From an uncultured Lachnospiraceae bacterium (GTDB lineage Bacteria; Bacillota; Clostridia; Lachnospirales; Lachnospiraceae): a DNA stretch of 64,000 bases. The notes under the pieces were generated by a model. It saw only the letters and a list, made by a program, of their open reading frames with translations. It made no database searches and was not told the DNA's origin. Location: assembly GCA_934437985.1 (NCBI GenBank), contig CAKSBI010000001.1, positions 1 to 64,000 on the forward strand, in the 5' to 3' direction. The number at the start of each line of letters is the position of its first letter. Position 1 is the first letter of the stretch. Shown one piece after another: positions 28,258 through 36,915 of this stretch. The position numbers and the translations under genes were made by a program.

Positions 28258-28980
28258 TTATCTCTTTTTTTCAAAAAATCTGCATCCGGAGGAATCATTA
28301 AGCATCTCCGGAAGTACACTGTTCCTGTCACCTTCTGCAGTTATCTTTCCTCCTGCAATAACTACAATCTTATCTGCAATATCAAGAATACGCTCCTGAT
28401 GTGATATAATTATTATAGAACCATTTATCTTTTCATGCATTTTTTCAAATACTTCTATAAGATTATGAAAGCTCCACAGATCGATTCCCGCTTCCGGCTC
28501 ATCAAACACGGTAAGCCTTGTGCTCCTGGCAAGTGCCATCGCAATCTCAATACGCTTTAGCTCACCGCCTGACAGACTAGCATTAACTTCCCTGTTAATA
28601 TAATCCCTTGCACAAAGACCAACCTCTGACAGATATACGCATGCATCCGCTATTGTAATATCTTTTCCGGCCGCAAGCTTGATAAGGTCTATTACTGTTA
28701 TTCCCTTAAACCTTACAGGCTGCTGGAATGCATATGATATTCCAAGCCTTGCCCGGTCTGTGATCGACATGTCAGTAATATCCCTGCCATCTAACAGTAT
28801 CCTGCCCGATGTAGGCTTTATGATTCCTGCTATAAGCTTTGCAAGTGTTGACTTACCGCCGCCATTAGGACCGGTAATCGCAACAAATCTTTCATCAATA
28901 TTAAGGCTGATATCTGAAATAATCTCTATTGTATTATCATTATCATTAACCTCATACGATACATTAATCAGTTCAAGCAT
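28258..28980 (-). CDS. sufC: SufC-like ATPase of Fe-S cluster assembly
   Basis: The 240-residue ABC-type ATPase has Walker A TGPNGGGKST near residue 36, a Q-loop (FQQPVRFKG), the signature SLSGGELKRIEIA and Walker B LTVFDEPEAGIDLWS, followed by IISHQ. The FQQP and ELKRIEI patterns are typical of SufC rather than of transporters. It pairs with the SufB-like gene directly downstream and would power cluster transfer on the scaffold. GGAGG precedes the ATG at 28980. It starts 21 bases after hisS and is probably co-transcribed with it. Confidence 0.87.
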   Translation of the reverse strand: MLELINVSYEVNDNDNTIEIISDISLNIDERFVAITGPNGGGKSTLAKLIAGIIKPTSGRILLDGRDITDMSITDRARLGISYAFQQPVRFKGITVIDLIKLAAGKDITIADACVYLSEVGLCARDYINREVNASLSGGELKRIEIAMALARSTRLTVFDEPEAGIDLWSFHNLIEVFEKMHEKINGSIIIISHQERILDIADKIVVIAGGKITAEGDRNSVLPEMLNDSSGCRFFEKKR

Positions 28981-29001
28981 TATACCCTCCAAATGGTCTG
29001 C

Positions 29002-30249
29002 TTATTCGCCTATCTTTTTAATATCTTCTGCTTCCCCATATACAAGAAATCCGTAATAATCCTGCTCCTCAAGTTTATTAAGGTACTTTCCAAGCTTTTT
29101 AGGGCGTTCGATCATACATACATCATATTCTGCGCGAAGCTCATCCGCCTTTACCGATGCATCGGCATACTCATCATTATTATAAAATAATGCCACTCTT
29201 TTTCCCGAAATAGCGGAATATTCATTATCCTGCCCTGAAAGTATTGCAAATATTCTCTCAAATCCGATTGAGAACCCTACCGCAGGCACTTTTTCACCAA
29301 TGAACTTACCTATAAGGTTATCATAACGTCCACCACCGGCAATTGCACCTCTGAAGCTTGTACTCTCTACTTCAAATATCGTTCCGGTATAATAGCCCTG
29401 TCCCCTGACAAGTGAGATATCAAATACAACTTCATATTTTCCATCCGATACCTTATTAGATACATTAATTATATGCCCTACTTCATCTACAATATGGACA
29501 TCTTCTTCCTTAATAAGCCTCTTGATCTCTTCAAGGGAAAATGACCCCTTATCCACAAATTTCCCAAATGCATCTACTGCTGCGGATGCATAGCCTTTTG
29601 CGGCAAGCTCTGCTTTAACCCCATCGCTTCCGATCTTATCAAGCTTATCAAATACTATACATACACTGTCAAGTACCTCTTCCTCAAATCCCATATTTAA
29701 TAGTACGGCTTTTAACAGTCTCCTGTCATTAACCTTAATCCTGAATCCGCCAATCTCTATTGCAAGAAGTGCTTTTGCCGTAGTCTTAATAAGCTCTATC
29801 TCACAGTTAGAGGATTCTGACCCGAGTATATCAATGTCACACTGAATGAATTCCCTCATTCTTCCCTTCTGCGGACGTTCCGCCCTGTATACCCTGTCAA
29901 TCTGGATTGCCTTGAACGGAAGTATGAGCTTTGCCCTGTTATTGGCATAATATCTTGATAAAGGGAGTGTAAGGTCGTATCTCAGACCCATATCTGAAAG
30001 CCCGTCATAATCTCCATCGGATATAGCCTTTGACAGCTTATCCCCTCTTTTTAATATCTTAAATATAAGGTTGAGGTTTTCTCCCCCCTCACTCTTATTA
30101 AGATTCTCGATATCTTCTATTACAGGAGTTATTATGTGTTCAAATCCACTCTCTTTATACACCTGTAATATCTTATTCTGAAGATAATCCCTAAGTCTTA
30201 CCTCAGAAGGCAGATAATCATTCGTACCTTTTACTGTAGTTACCTTCAT
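29002..30249 (-). CDS. hisS: Histidyl-tRNA synthetase (or HisZ-like paralogue)
   Basis: The 415-residue class II protein has motif 2 RAERPQKGRMREFIQCDIDILG, the histidine-binding LVRGQGYYTGT (usual RGLDYYTG) and motif 3 GGGRYDNLIG with GFSIGFERI. The LRYDLTLPLSRYYA segment marks the archaeal/eukaryote-like HisS branch also found in Clostridia. The C-terminal anticodon domain is short: it ends at VYGEAEDIKKIGE, about 25 residues before the usual end. It could therefore be a second copy or a HisZ-type regulator of histidine synthesis. The ATG at 30249 has AAGGTG upstream. A strong promoter overlaps the end of degV. It leads the hisS-sufC-sufB-serS operon. Confidence 0.8.
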   Translation of the reverse strand: MKVTTVKGTNDYLPSEVRLRDYLQNKILQVYKESGFEHIITPVIEDIENLNKSEGGENLNLIFKILKRGDKLSKAISDGDYDGLSDMGLRYDLTLPLSRYYANNRAKLILPFKAIQIDRVYRAERPQKGRMREFIQCDIDILGSESSNCEIELIKTTAKALLAIEIGGFRIKVNDRRLLKAVLLNMGFEEEVLDSVCIVFDKLDKIGSDGVKAELAAKGYASAAVDAFGKFVDKGSFSLEEIKRLIKEEDVHIVDEVGHIINVSNKVSDGKYEVVFDISLVRGQGYYTGTIFEVESTSFRGAIAGGGRYDNLIGKFIGEKVPAVGFSIGFERIFAILSGQDNEYSAISGKRVALFYNNDEYADASVKADELRAEYDVCMIERPKKLGKYLNKLEEQDYYGFLVYGEAEDIKKIGE

Positions 30250-30320
30250 TGTGGTTATCACCTTTCATATTGTTTTGTAATATATCCGGTCTGCAGGCAC
30301 ATACACCAGCCTACGCGCCC

Positions 30321-30348
30321 ATTATACCACATTTTTGTATTATTTCAA
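30321..30348 (-). promoter_or_regulatory. Sigma-A promoter of the hisS-suf-serS operon
   Basis: Minus strand TTGAAA (30343-30348), a 16-base spacer and TATAAT (30321-30326). The -35 overlaps the degV stop codon. The leader is only about 65 bases, too short for a T-box. Confidence 0.8.
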
Positions 30349-31223
30349 TATCCTCTGTTCTTTCCCATAAAGAATACACACAGTGCGCCAGGTCCGACAT
30401 GCGCCCCGGAACAACGGTCATATACCTTGTTTACTATCTCTATATCAGGATACTTTTCCCTTATGGCATCTTCTATTATCATTGCTTCCGCCTTACAATC
30501 ACAGTGTGCAATCCCGACCATGTCATTAGCCTCAATATCGACATACGTCATAAAATCATTAATCAGTGCCTTTATCGACTTCTTTCTGCCACGTACCGGG
30601 CTGTGCAGCTCTATTGTTCCCTTATCCGTAGCATATAGTACCGGTTTGATTCCAAGGACACTGCCAAGCAGTGAGGCTGTGCCGGATATACGACCGCCCC
30701 TCTTCAGGAACTTTAGATCATCAACAGTAAAAATATGCCTCATCTTAAACTTATTGTCTTCTATCCACTTTGCCGCTTCTTCAATGCTGCATCCCTGCCC
30801 ACGCATTTTGGCTGCCCTGATAGCAAGGAATCCCTCACCAAGTGATGCCGACATTGAATCAACAACTATACATCTTCTGTCAGGATAATCCTCTTTCAAA
30901 TCATCCGCCGCCACTGATGCTGACTGGAATGTTCCTGTAAGTCCTGAGGACATACATACGAACAGCACATCCTTTCCATTATCAAATGATTCCGCAAACA
31001 TCTCCATAAGTCTTCCAGGCTCAAGCAGGCTTGTCTTAATATCTGCCCCCTGACGAAGCTTGTCATAAAAGAACTTACCGTCCTCTTCATCATTCCGTCC
31101 CGGCTCATAGCACACATAATCCTGTCCATCTATGCGGCACATATTAGAGATTATTCTTATATTATATTTTGCAGCCAGATCCTCTGTAATGTTACTAGTT
31201 GAATCAACAATTATATCAAACAT
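30345..31223 (-). CDS. DegV-family fatty-acid-binding protein
   Basis: The 292-residue protein begins FDIIVDSTSNITEDLA, the DegV/Fak B N-terminal signature, and has the SSGLTGTFQSA lipid-binding loop, DSMSASLGEG and KRGGRIS. DegV (FakB) proteins bind a fatty acid and present it to a fatty acid kinase for phosphorylation before phospholipid synthesis. No FakA is in the window. GGAG is close upstream of the ATG, and it has its own consensus promoter; it is monocistronic or reads into hisS. Confidence 0.92.
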   Translation of the reverse strand: MFDIIVDSTSNITEDLAAKYNIRIISNMCRIDGQDYVCYEPGRNDEEDGKFFYDKLRQGADIKTSLLEPGRLMEMFAESFDNGKDVLFVCMSSGLTGTFQSASVAADDLKEDYPDRRCIVVDSMSASLGEGFLAIRAAKMRGQGCSIEEAAKWIEDNKFKMRHIFTVDDLKFLKRGGRISGTASLLGSVLGIKPVLYATDKGTIELHSPVRGRKKSIKALINDFMTYVDIEANDMVGIAHCDCKAEAMIIEDAIREKYPDIEIVNKVYDRCSGAHVGPGALCVFFMGKNRGY

Positions 31224-31262
31224 GTAGTTTCTCCTTCCATATCACGTAGTTTTTAATACTAC

Positions 31263-31290
31263 ATTATAGTATGTGTACAGTATATGTCAA
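31263..31290 (-). promoter_or_regulatory. Sigma-A promoter for degV
   Basis: Minus strand TTGACA (31285-31290), a 16-base spacer and TATAAT (31263-31268) form a full-consensus promoter. A short inverted repeat (GTAGT/ACTAC) lies in the leader. Confidence 0.85.
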
Positions 31291-31305
31291 GGGGAATAAT
31301 TATAT

Positions 31306-31740
31306 TTATTCGTTATCTTTTGTTTTTTTAAATGCAAAGAAGCGCTGTCCAAAATAATTAAGTCCGATGAACAAACATTTACCGGCAAGTAATGCTATAT
31401 TATCCTGTACAATTTTCTTTTGGCCGCTTAATATAAACATTACTGCGTACTTTGCGACGCCATATGCCAGTACATAGCAGACTGCTATATTGATTATAAA
31501 CTTTACCACTATCATAAGGCTGCGTTCCTTATTCTGGAATGTAAAATACTTATTGAGAAAATAACTCAATATACTTCCAAACACATAATCAGATATAGTG
31601 GATATCTCATAACCCAGACCAAAAACATTAAGCAGTACCAGGCTTAATGCTGTACCGAATACTGTATTGATTATCCCGACAAGTATAAACTTCCATAGGG
31701 TTTTATCTAAAATAAACCTATCTAATATTTTCCGTATCAT
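31306..31740 (-). CDS. GtrA-family small membrane protein
   Basis: The 144-residue protein has four predicted membrane helices and the GtrA features: KFILVGIINTVFG at the start of the first helix and FLNKYFTFQ between helices two and three. GtrA proteins are linked to export or flipping of lipid-linked sugars and polysaccharide synthesis. No glycosyltransferase is adjacent, so the substrate is unknown. It follows the ABC permease gene by 41 bases on the same strand and may share its transcript. Confidence 0.88.
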   Translation of the reverse strand: MIRKILDRFILDKTLWKFILVGIINTVFGTALSLVLLNVFGLGYEISTISDYVFGSILSYFLNKYFTFQNKERSLMIVVKFIINIAVCYVLAYGVAKYAVMFILSGQKKIVQDNIALLAGKCLFIGLNYFGQRFFAFKKTKDNE

Positions 31741-31781
31741 TATAATTCTCCATCATTCTCTATTCAAATTGTATTATCAGA

Positions 31782-33083
31782 TTACTTAAACAGCTTTTTA
31801 ATCAGACTGTTGGATGTGTTGTTGTAGAATACCTGATTACGGTACAGTCTGCCGGCATATACGGCAGCTGCGGCTGTAAATGCAATCAGCAGCACAAAAT
31901 ACCCTATTCCGGCACCATATGCAACATTTCCAATTAAAATATCCGGAGCAAGCATAAATGCAGATGTAACCGGAACAATATGCAGCACAATGTTAACTAC
32001 CGGATTATCCACTCCCATAACCGGAAGCATATAAGATGCCAGGAATCCTATAACAACTATAAACTGAAATATCCCTGTTGATGATGCAAGCTCCTCTGCT
32101 TTTGATACAGGTGATGCAATCAACCCTGCAAGAACACAGTAAAATATAAAACCGGTTATGAATACCAATACTGAAATGATTATTGCCGGTATTGAAAAAG
32201 CCAGTGCATCAGATTCCTTCATAAGGTTAACCACTTCAAATATAATGTTGCTGTAACCGGGATTGGAGCTTTCTGCAATCGCATCACCAATTACTATTCC
32301 AACAGTGATTCCTGCTATCCACATAATAATCTGTAAAACTGCAACTGCAACAATCGCAAGAATCTTTCCGGCAATAAGCTGATATGGTTTAACTGACAAA
32401 AGCATGGTTTCCATAAGCTTTGACACCTTTTCCGATATAACAATCTTCCCGATGCTCTGTCCAAAAATAATAATCATAAAATACATTACGAATATAATAA
32501 GCATCGGACCAAGCATCTTGACAATGCCTGCCCCCATGCCTGCTGCTTCATCACCAACCGTTGTAAACTCAACATTTACCGGCATCAGGGCTGTCATCAT
32601 CGCATTTTCGTCTGCAGTCCCGGCACCCGATTTGATGGCTGCATCAATTATCTTAAGCTTATCTACATATCCTGCCACAAAACCATTAAGCTCCTCTGCA
32701 TCACCACCTGTTATGACAGACCATTCAGGTATGCTTATATTGACAGCATATTCTTCATCCGTCTCTTCAATTGTAATATCAACAGCCTTCTTCCGGTCTT
32801 TTGCGGCATGTCCCCCTTCATAGAACTTAACCTTTGAAAACTCCTCACCGGCAAATAAAGCAAAATCCGAAAAATCAAGATATCCAATATCTGTCCTGTT
32901 ATCAATATATACTTCTTTTACCGGGGAATAATTCACTTTATCTTTTTTTTCCTGTCTTGATGATGATACATATATTACCATTCCAAGGACAAAAGCAATT
33001 ATCATGGGTACTATAAACGTTACAAATATAAATCCCTTTCCCTTTGTGTTCTGGCTGAACGTAAATCTGAAAACTGCGCCCAT
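31782..33083 (-). CDS. ABC-2 type exporter permease (NatB-like), second subunit
   Basis: The 433-residue protein has an N-terminal helix (about 18-40), a large extracytoplasmic domain and five or six C-terminal membrane helices, the ABC2_membrane_3 / NatB layout. The segment VSEKVSKLMETMLLSVKPYQLIAGKI before the helices is a clear family hallmark. It is a paralogue of the upstream permease gene and abuts it (stop and start touch). With that subunit and the ATPase it would form a heterodimeric exporter, perhaps for sodium, drugs or peptides. The cargo cannot be read from the sequence. AAGGAGG precedes the ATG. Confidence 0.88.
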   Translation of the reverse strand: MGAVFRFTFSQNTKGKGFIFVTFIVPMIIAFVLGMVIYVSSSRQEKKDKVNYSPVKEVYIDNRTDIGYLDFSDFALFAGEEFSKVKFYEGGHAAKDRKKAVDITIEETDEEYAVNISIPEWSVITGGDAEELNGFVAGYVDKLKIIDAAIKSGAGTADENAMMTALMPVNVEFTTVGDEAAGMGAGIVKMLGPMLIIFVMYFMIIIFGQSIGKIVISEKVSKLMETMLLSVKPYQLIAGKILAIVAVAVLQIIMWIAGITVGIVIGDAIAESSNPGYSNIIFEVVNLMKESDALAFSIPAIIISVLVFITGFIFYCVLAGLIASPVSKAEELASSTGIFQFIVVIGFLASYMLPVMGVDNPVVNIVLHIVPVTSAFMLAPDILIGNVAYGAGIGYFVLLIAFTAAAAVYAGRLYRNQVFYNNTSNSLIKKLFK

Positions 33084-34454
33084 TTACTTTGCCTCCTTTA
33101 CTCTGCCATAGCGTATAATATGAATTATATCCCTTATTTTAAGTGTTACACCATTGTAGAATAAAAGATACTCATATATCTTTGATGTGATAACAAGCAT
33201 AAGCACGTTACCTGCCACAAGAATTAAAATAGACAATAATCCTGTAACAGCTGACACACTACCCATCATCAGATTAGCCGGAACCGTAAATATTGACGAT
33301 ATCGGAAGCAGACAGCAGACCATGGCAAATGTGCCGGAGAGCTGTCCATTTTCAGTAAATACATTGGACATTGACAGTGCAAGAGACATATATGCACCTA
33401 CGATCACAAGCAGGGTAAACATTACCATGCCTTCATTCATCTCTTCCATTTTGCTGACCGACGCACCGGCTATGCCTGCAATAAACAGGAAGAATACCAC
33501 TCCCAGTATTATTACAATTACTGCAATTATTACAGACAAAGCGTTAACACCGCCAAATGCAGATGTAATATCACCACCACTGATAAGATTACCAACTACT
33601 TTTCCCATATCAAATCCAAGCACCATACCCGACACAGCAATTGATAAAATTCCTGACAATATGACCGCACCAAGCTGGATGCACAGACTTGCAAGCGCTG
33701 CAGCCATCTTTCCTGTAATCAGCGCCATTGGCCTGATACTGAGCAAAAGATATTCTACCAGCTTGCTTGACTTTTCTGTTACAACGCTTGTAGCAAGACT
33801 TTGTCCTGAAAACGTAACAACAAATGTTAATATTGTTATACATGCAAGCCAGATAAAATACTTACTCATAAACCCTTCATTATCTGATTCTTCTCCACCG
33901 ACCGTATACGCATTAACCTCTTTAACTGCCTTTTCCATAACAGATGGATCAATAACGCCTTTCATCTGAAGCTCCTTAAGGTCATCAGACATGCCATATG
34001 CAATGGTATCCATATCATCCATCATGCCGGCTGCATTCCAACCTGATATTACATCCGCAGAATATACACCATCCGTATAGCTAATCTCAATAACTATAGC
34101 TGAAGCCTCTGAATCATTAAATGTATCTGTAACTTTCCCAACCTGCTCCGGTTCAAGATATTGGACAGTACAGCTATACCTTTCAGACCATTTTTTCATC
34201 AGCTCATCTATATCTGTATTATTCTCATAGCTTATATATATCTTATCTACTTTTTCTATCTGGACATGCTCCTCCACAGAAACATCTGCCGCATCACTGC
34301 TCCCATCATAATTCATATAACCAATCACCGGTATTCCAATGAATAATACAAGGCATAAAATTGCAAGTGTTATGCGGTAGGACCTCGTTTTAACTGTCTG
34401 GACAAAAGTAAACCGGAACACCTTTCCCCAGCCTGATATATCAATTTTCTCCAT
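33084..34454 (-). CDS. ABC-2 type exporter permease (NatB-like), first subunit
   Basis: The 456-residue protein has an N-terminal membrane helix (about 23-45), an extracytoplasmic domain (about 50-200) and a C-terminal bundle of about six helices. It shows the same VTEKSSKLVEYLLLSIRPMALITGKM hallmark as its neighbour. It overlaps the ATPase gene by 14 bases, a sign of coupled translation. Heterodimer formation with the downstream paralogue is inferred from gene order. Confidence 0.88.
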   Translation of the reverse strand: MEKIDISGWGKVFRFTFVQTVKTRSYRITLAILCLVLFIGIPVIGYMNYDGSSDAADVSVEEHVQIEKVDKIYISYENNTDIDELMKKWSERYSCTVQYLEPEQVGKVTDTFNDSEASAIVIEISYTDGVYSADVISGWNAAGMMDDMDTIAYGMSDDLKELQMKGVIDPSVMEKAVKEVNAYTVGGEESDNEGFMSKYFIWLACITILTFVVTFSGQSLATSVVTEKSSKLVEYLLLSIRPMALITGKMAAALASLCIQLGAVILSGILSIAVSGMVLGFDMGKVVGNLISGGDITSAFGGVNALSVIIAVIVIILGVVFFLFIAGIAGASVSKMEEMNEGMVMFTLLVIVGAYMSLALSMSNVFTENGQLSGTFAMVCCLLPISSIFTVPANLMMGSVSAVTGLLSILILVAGNVLMLVITSKIYEYLLFYNGVTLKIRDIIHIIRYGRVKEAK

Positions 34455-35394
34455 TATTTCCCCCTACTTTTTCGACAAAAATTTCATGCAGGGAAGGTTC
34501 CCTCAGCTCAAATCTTACAATCTGATGCCCTGCTGCAATAAGTGCATTAAGGAACTCCCTTGCCTGTGCCTCATTTACTACCTTAAGCATAGTTCCGTCC
34601 GGTGTCTCATTAACAACCTTAAGGTCATAAGACTTAATAACATCACTAAAATCATCATCACATTTTATCTCAAGATTAACTCTTCCGTAACCTCTCTTTA
34701 TCTCATTAAGATCTCCCTGTAATACAGCCTCACCATGGTCAAGGATTGTAATATCCCTGCAGAATTCCTCGACTGTAGCCATCTGGTGGCTGGACATGAT
34801 TATGTACTTTCCACGGCTCATTTCCTGCCTGATAATCCCCTTAAAAAGATCGGTATTAACAGGGTCAAGCCCACTTATCGGTTCATCAAATACAAGTATC
34901 TCAGGATCATCAATCAATGCAGCCATAAGCTGTATCTTCTGCTGGTTACCCTTGGACAGCTGATCAGCATTCATTGGCTTTACCTTTTTCTTCCTTTTTG
35001 AAGATGAATGTGCCTCAGGATAAAGATACTCATCAAGCTCAAGCAGTCCTGACCAGTATTTTATCTTTTCCTTTGCTTTGGCTTTATCAACATTCTTAAG
35101 CTTTGCAAAATAGAGGAGCTGATCCATTAATGTGTATTTTGGATATAGTCCTCTCTCTTCCGCAAGATAACCAATCTTAGTGTGGCGTGCATCAAGAGGC
35201 TTACCATTCCACAAAACCTCTCCACCATCTTTTGCGATCATATTAAGCATCATTCTTATCGATGTTGTCTTTCCTGCACCGTTAGTCCCAAGTAATGCAT
35301 ATACCCCAGGCTCCTTCAATTCAAAACTCAACTCATTAACAACTACTTTTTCTCCGTATTTTTTATAAAGCTTATCAACTACAAGCGACATCAT
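34441..35394 (-). CDS. ABC exporter ATP-binding subunit (NatA-like)
   Basis: The 317-residue ATPase has Walker A LGTNGAGKTTSIRMMLN near residue 37, signature LSKGNQQKIQLMAAL near 143-157, Walker B ILVFDEPISGLDP near 164 and the switch MSSHQM. A C-terminal regulatory extension of about 95 residues is typical of NatA-type exporters. GAGGGG precedes the ATG. The operon ATPase-permease-permease is complete and self-contained. It starts 61 bases after the HPt gene, so it may have its own promoter, although I see no consensus one. Confidence 0.92.
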   Translation of the reverse strand: MMSLVVDKLYKKYGEKVVVNELSFELKEPGVYALLGTNGAGKTTSIRMMLNMIAKDGGEVLWNGKPLDARHTKIGYLAEERGLYPKYTLMDQLLYFAKLKNVDKAKAKEKIKYWSGLLELDEYLYPEAHSSSKRKKKVKPMNADQLSKGNQQKIQLMAALIDDPEILVFDEPISGLDPVNTDLFKGIIRQEMSRGKYIIMSSHQMATVEEFCRDITILDHGEAVLQGDLNEIKRGYGRVNLEIKCDDDFSDVIKSYDLKVVNETPDGTMLKVVNEAQAREFLNALIAAGHQIVRFELREPSLHEIFVEKVGGNNGEN

Positions 35395-35455
35395 TATTCC
35401 CCTCTTACTTTTATTTTGAAAAATGACAGTTATTCACCCAACCTGCCATCATATG

Positions 35456-35809
35456 TTACAGTCTGCTAAGTAACCCAACTACCTTATTATATTCCCTTGA
35501 TACTTCATCCATTAATGCTGCTCCCTCATCCCAGTCACCGGCACGGAATAATTCAACCTGTCTGCATACAGGATCAAGCAAGCTATTAATCGAAAGATTA
35601 CCACACAATCCTTTTAACGTATGCGCCGCATCAAACGCTTCCTGCTTTTTACAGCTGTGCACCGCCTCCTCTAACTTTGTGAAATTTTGGTCTGCGATGA
35701 AACGCTTGAGAAACTTTTCATATAATCTTTCATTATTAAGCAGCCTTTTTAAAGCATCATCAACATCGAATCCCGCATCAGTCAGTTCCCTTCTCATCTC
35801 TTCTGTCAT
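35456..35809 (-). CDS. Hpt-domain phosphotransfer protein
   Basis: The 117-residue protein is a stand-alone Hpt domain with the phospho-accepting histidine in AAHTLKGLCGNL near residue 64. Such proteins pass phosphate between a hybrid kinase and a response regulator. The gene follows an HD-GYP response regulator by 19 bases, so that regulator is the likely partner. No hybrid kinase lies nearby. GAGGTG is seven bases before the ATG at 35809; longer upstream starts overlap the regulator gene. Confidence 0.88.
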   Translation of the reverse strand: MTEEMRRELTDAGFDVDDALKRLLNNERLYEKFLKRFIADQNFTKLEEAVHSCKKQEAFDAAHTLKGLCGNLSINSLLDPVCRQVELFRAGDWDEGAALMDEVSREYNKVVGLLSRL

Positions 35810-35828
35810 AAATATCCACCTCATAAAT

Positions 35829-36896
35829 TTATTTGTTATTATCTGTAAAAACTTCAATTTCATCCCTGGCATGTACAAAGCAGTTAAACATCTCATCACT
35901 AAATACACCGCACTCACCATTCATTATCATTTCAAATGCCTTATCTTTATCGAAGGCTTTCTTATAGACCCGCTCACTAACCAGTGCATCATACACATCG
36001 ACAACTGATACAAGCTGTGCAGATAAAGGTATCTCATCCCCCTTAAGCCCATCAGGATATCCCTTACCATCATATCTCTCATGATGATGTCTTACAATAT
36101 CGTATGAATATTTATATTGTTCATCGTCCTGTACAATATCAGTAAGCTTAAGTATATCACATCCCCTGGTGGTATGGCTCATCATTATCTTACGTTCATC
36201 ATCAGTAAGCTTTCCCGGCTTTAACAATATACTGTCAGAGATAGATATCTTACCAATATCATGTAATGCAGATGCCCTTACTATCATATCAATCTTATCT
36301 CCGGTAAGCCCTTTTTCCGGATACAGCTCCATGCATGTATCCGCCATTATCCTCGTCAGCCCTTTTACTCTTTTAACATGCTGACCTGATTCAAGATTTC
36401 TGAACTCAACAATATTACTTATGACGTCAATGAGATTATCACTGAATGTCTCTATCCTCCTGCGCTGCTCTGTTAATTCTTTCTGCTGTTCCCTGACAAT
36501 TCCCTCAAGGTCATCAGCATTACGGTATAATTCAACAAGATTATTAACACGCTGCCTTACTGTCTGGGCAACAAACGGCTTAGATATTACTGCTGAAGCA
36601 CCTAACGAATAACATACAAACTCTGTCTGCTCATCATTCTGTGAAGTAATCAATATTACCGGTATCTTATCCAATATCTTCTTAGAGCTAAGCACCTTAA
36701 GCACCTGATACCCATTAAGTACAGGCATGATCAGGTCCAGCAATATGACAGCAACCTCACGCATATGCTGTCCAAGCAGATTAATTGCCTCCTTTCCATC
36801 CTCTGCTGTAATAATCTTATATTCATGTTCGAACATATGTTTCAACATCTCTCTGTTCAGACCATCATCATCAACAATAAGTATAGCATTCCTCAT
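35829..36896 (-). CDS. Response regulator with HD-GYP cyclic-di-GMP phosphodiesterase domain
   Basis: The 355-residue protein has a receiver domain (Asp54 in ILLDLIMP, conserved Lys in ISKPF), a coiled-coil linker (about 125-150) and an HD-GYP domain with SALHDIGKI near residue 210, MMSHTTRG, RHHHERYDGKGYPDGL and DVYDALVSERVYK. All main metal residues of the HD-GYP family are present. It is expected to hydrolyse c-di-GMP when phosphorylated. The start at 36896 is favoured because the upstream ATG (36911) has no ribosome site. It starts 19 bases after the GH5 glucanase gene and is followed by an Hpt gene. Confidence 0.92.
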   Translation of the reverse strand: MRNAILIVDDDGLNREMLKHMFEHEYKIITAEDGKEAINLLGQHMREVAVILLDLIMPVLNGYQVLKVLSSKKILDKIPVILITSQNDEQTEFVCYSLGASAVISKPFVAQTVRQRVNNLVELYRNADDLEGIVREQQKELTEQRRRIETFSDNLIDVISNIVEFRNLESGQHVKRVKGLTRIMADTCMELYPEKGLTGDKIDMIVRASALHDIGKISISDSILLKPGKLTDDERKIMMSHTTRGCDILKLTDIVQDDEQYKYSYDIVRHHHERYDGKGYPDGLKGDEIPLSAQLVSVVDVYDALVSERVYKKAFDKDKAFEMIMNGECGVFSDEMFNCFVHARDEIEVFTDNNK

Positions 36897-36915
36897 ATCT
36901 CCGTCCCCCATAAAA

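Noticed and set aside
30250..30320. T-box riboswitch upstream of hisS
   Set aside because: The leader after the promoter is only about 65 bases, with no specifier loop, T-box sequence or terminator.
33187..33969. A 260-codon open frame on the plus strand
   Set aside because: It is antisense to the ABC permease gene, rich in Ile/Thr/Ser, with no motifs or promoter.
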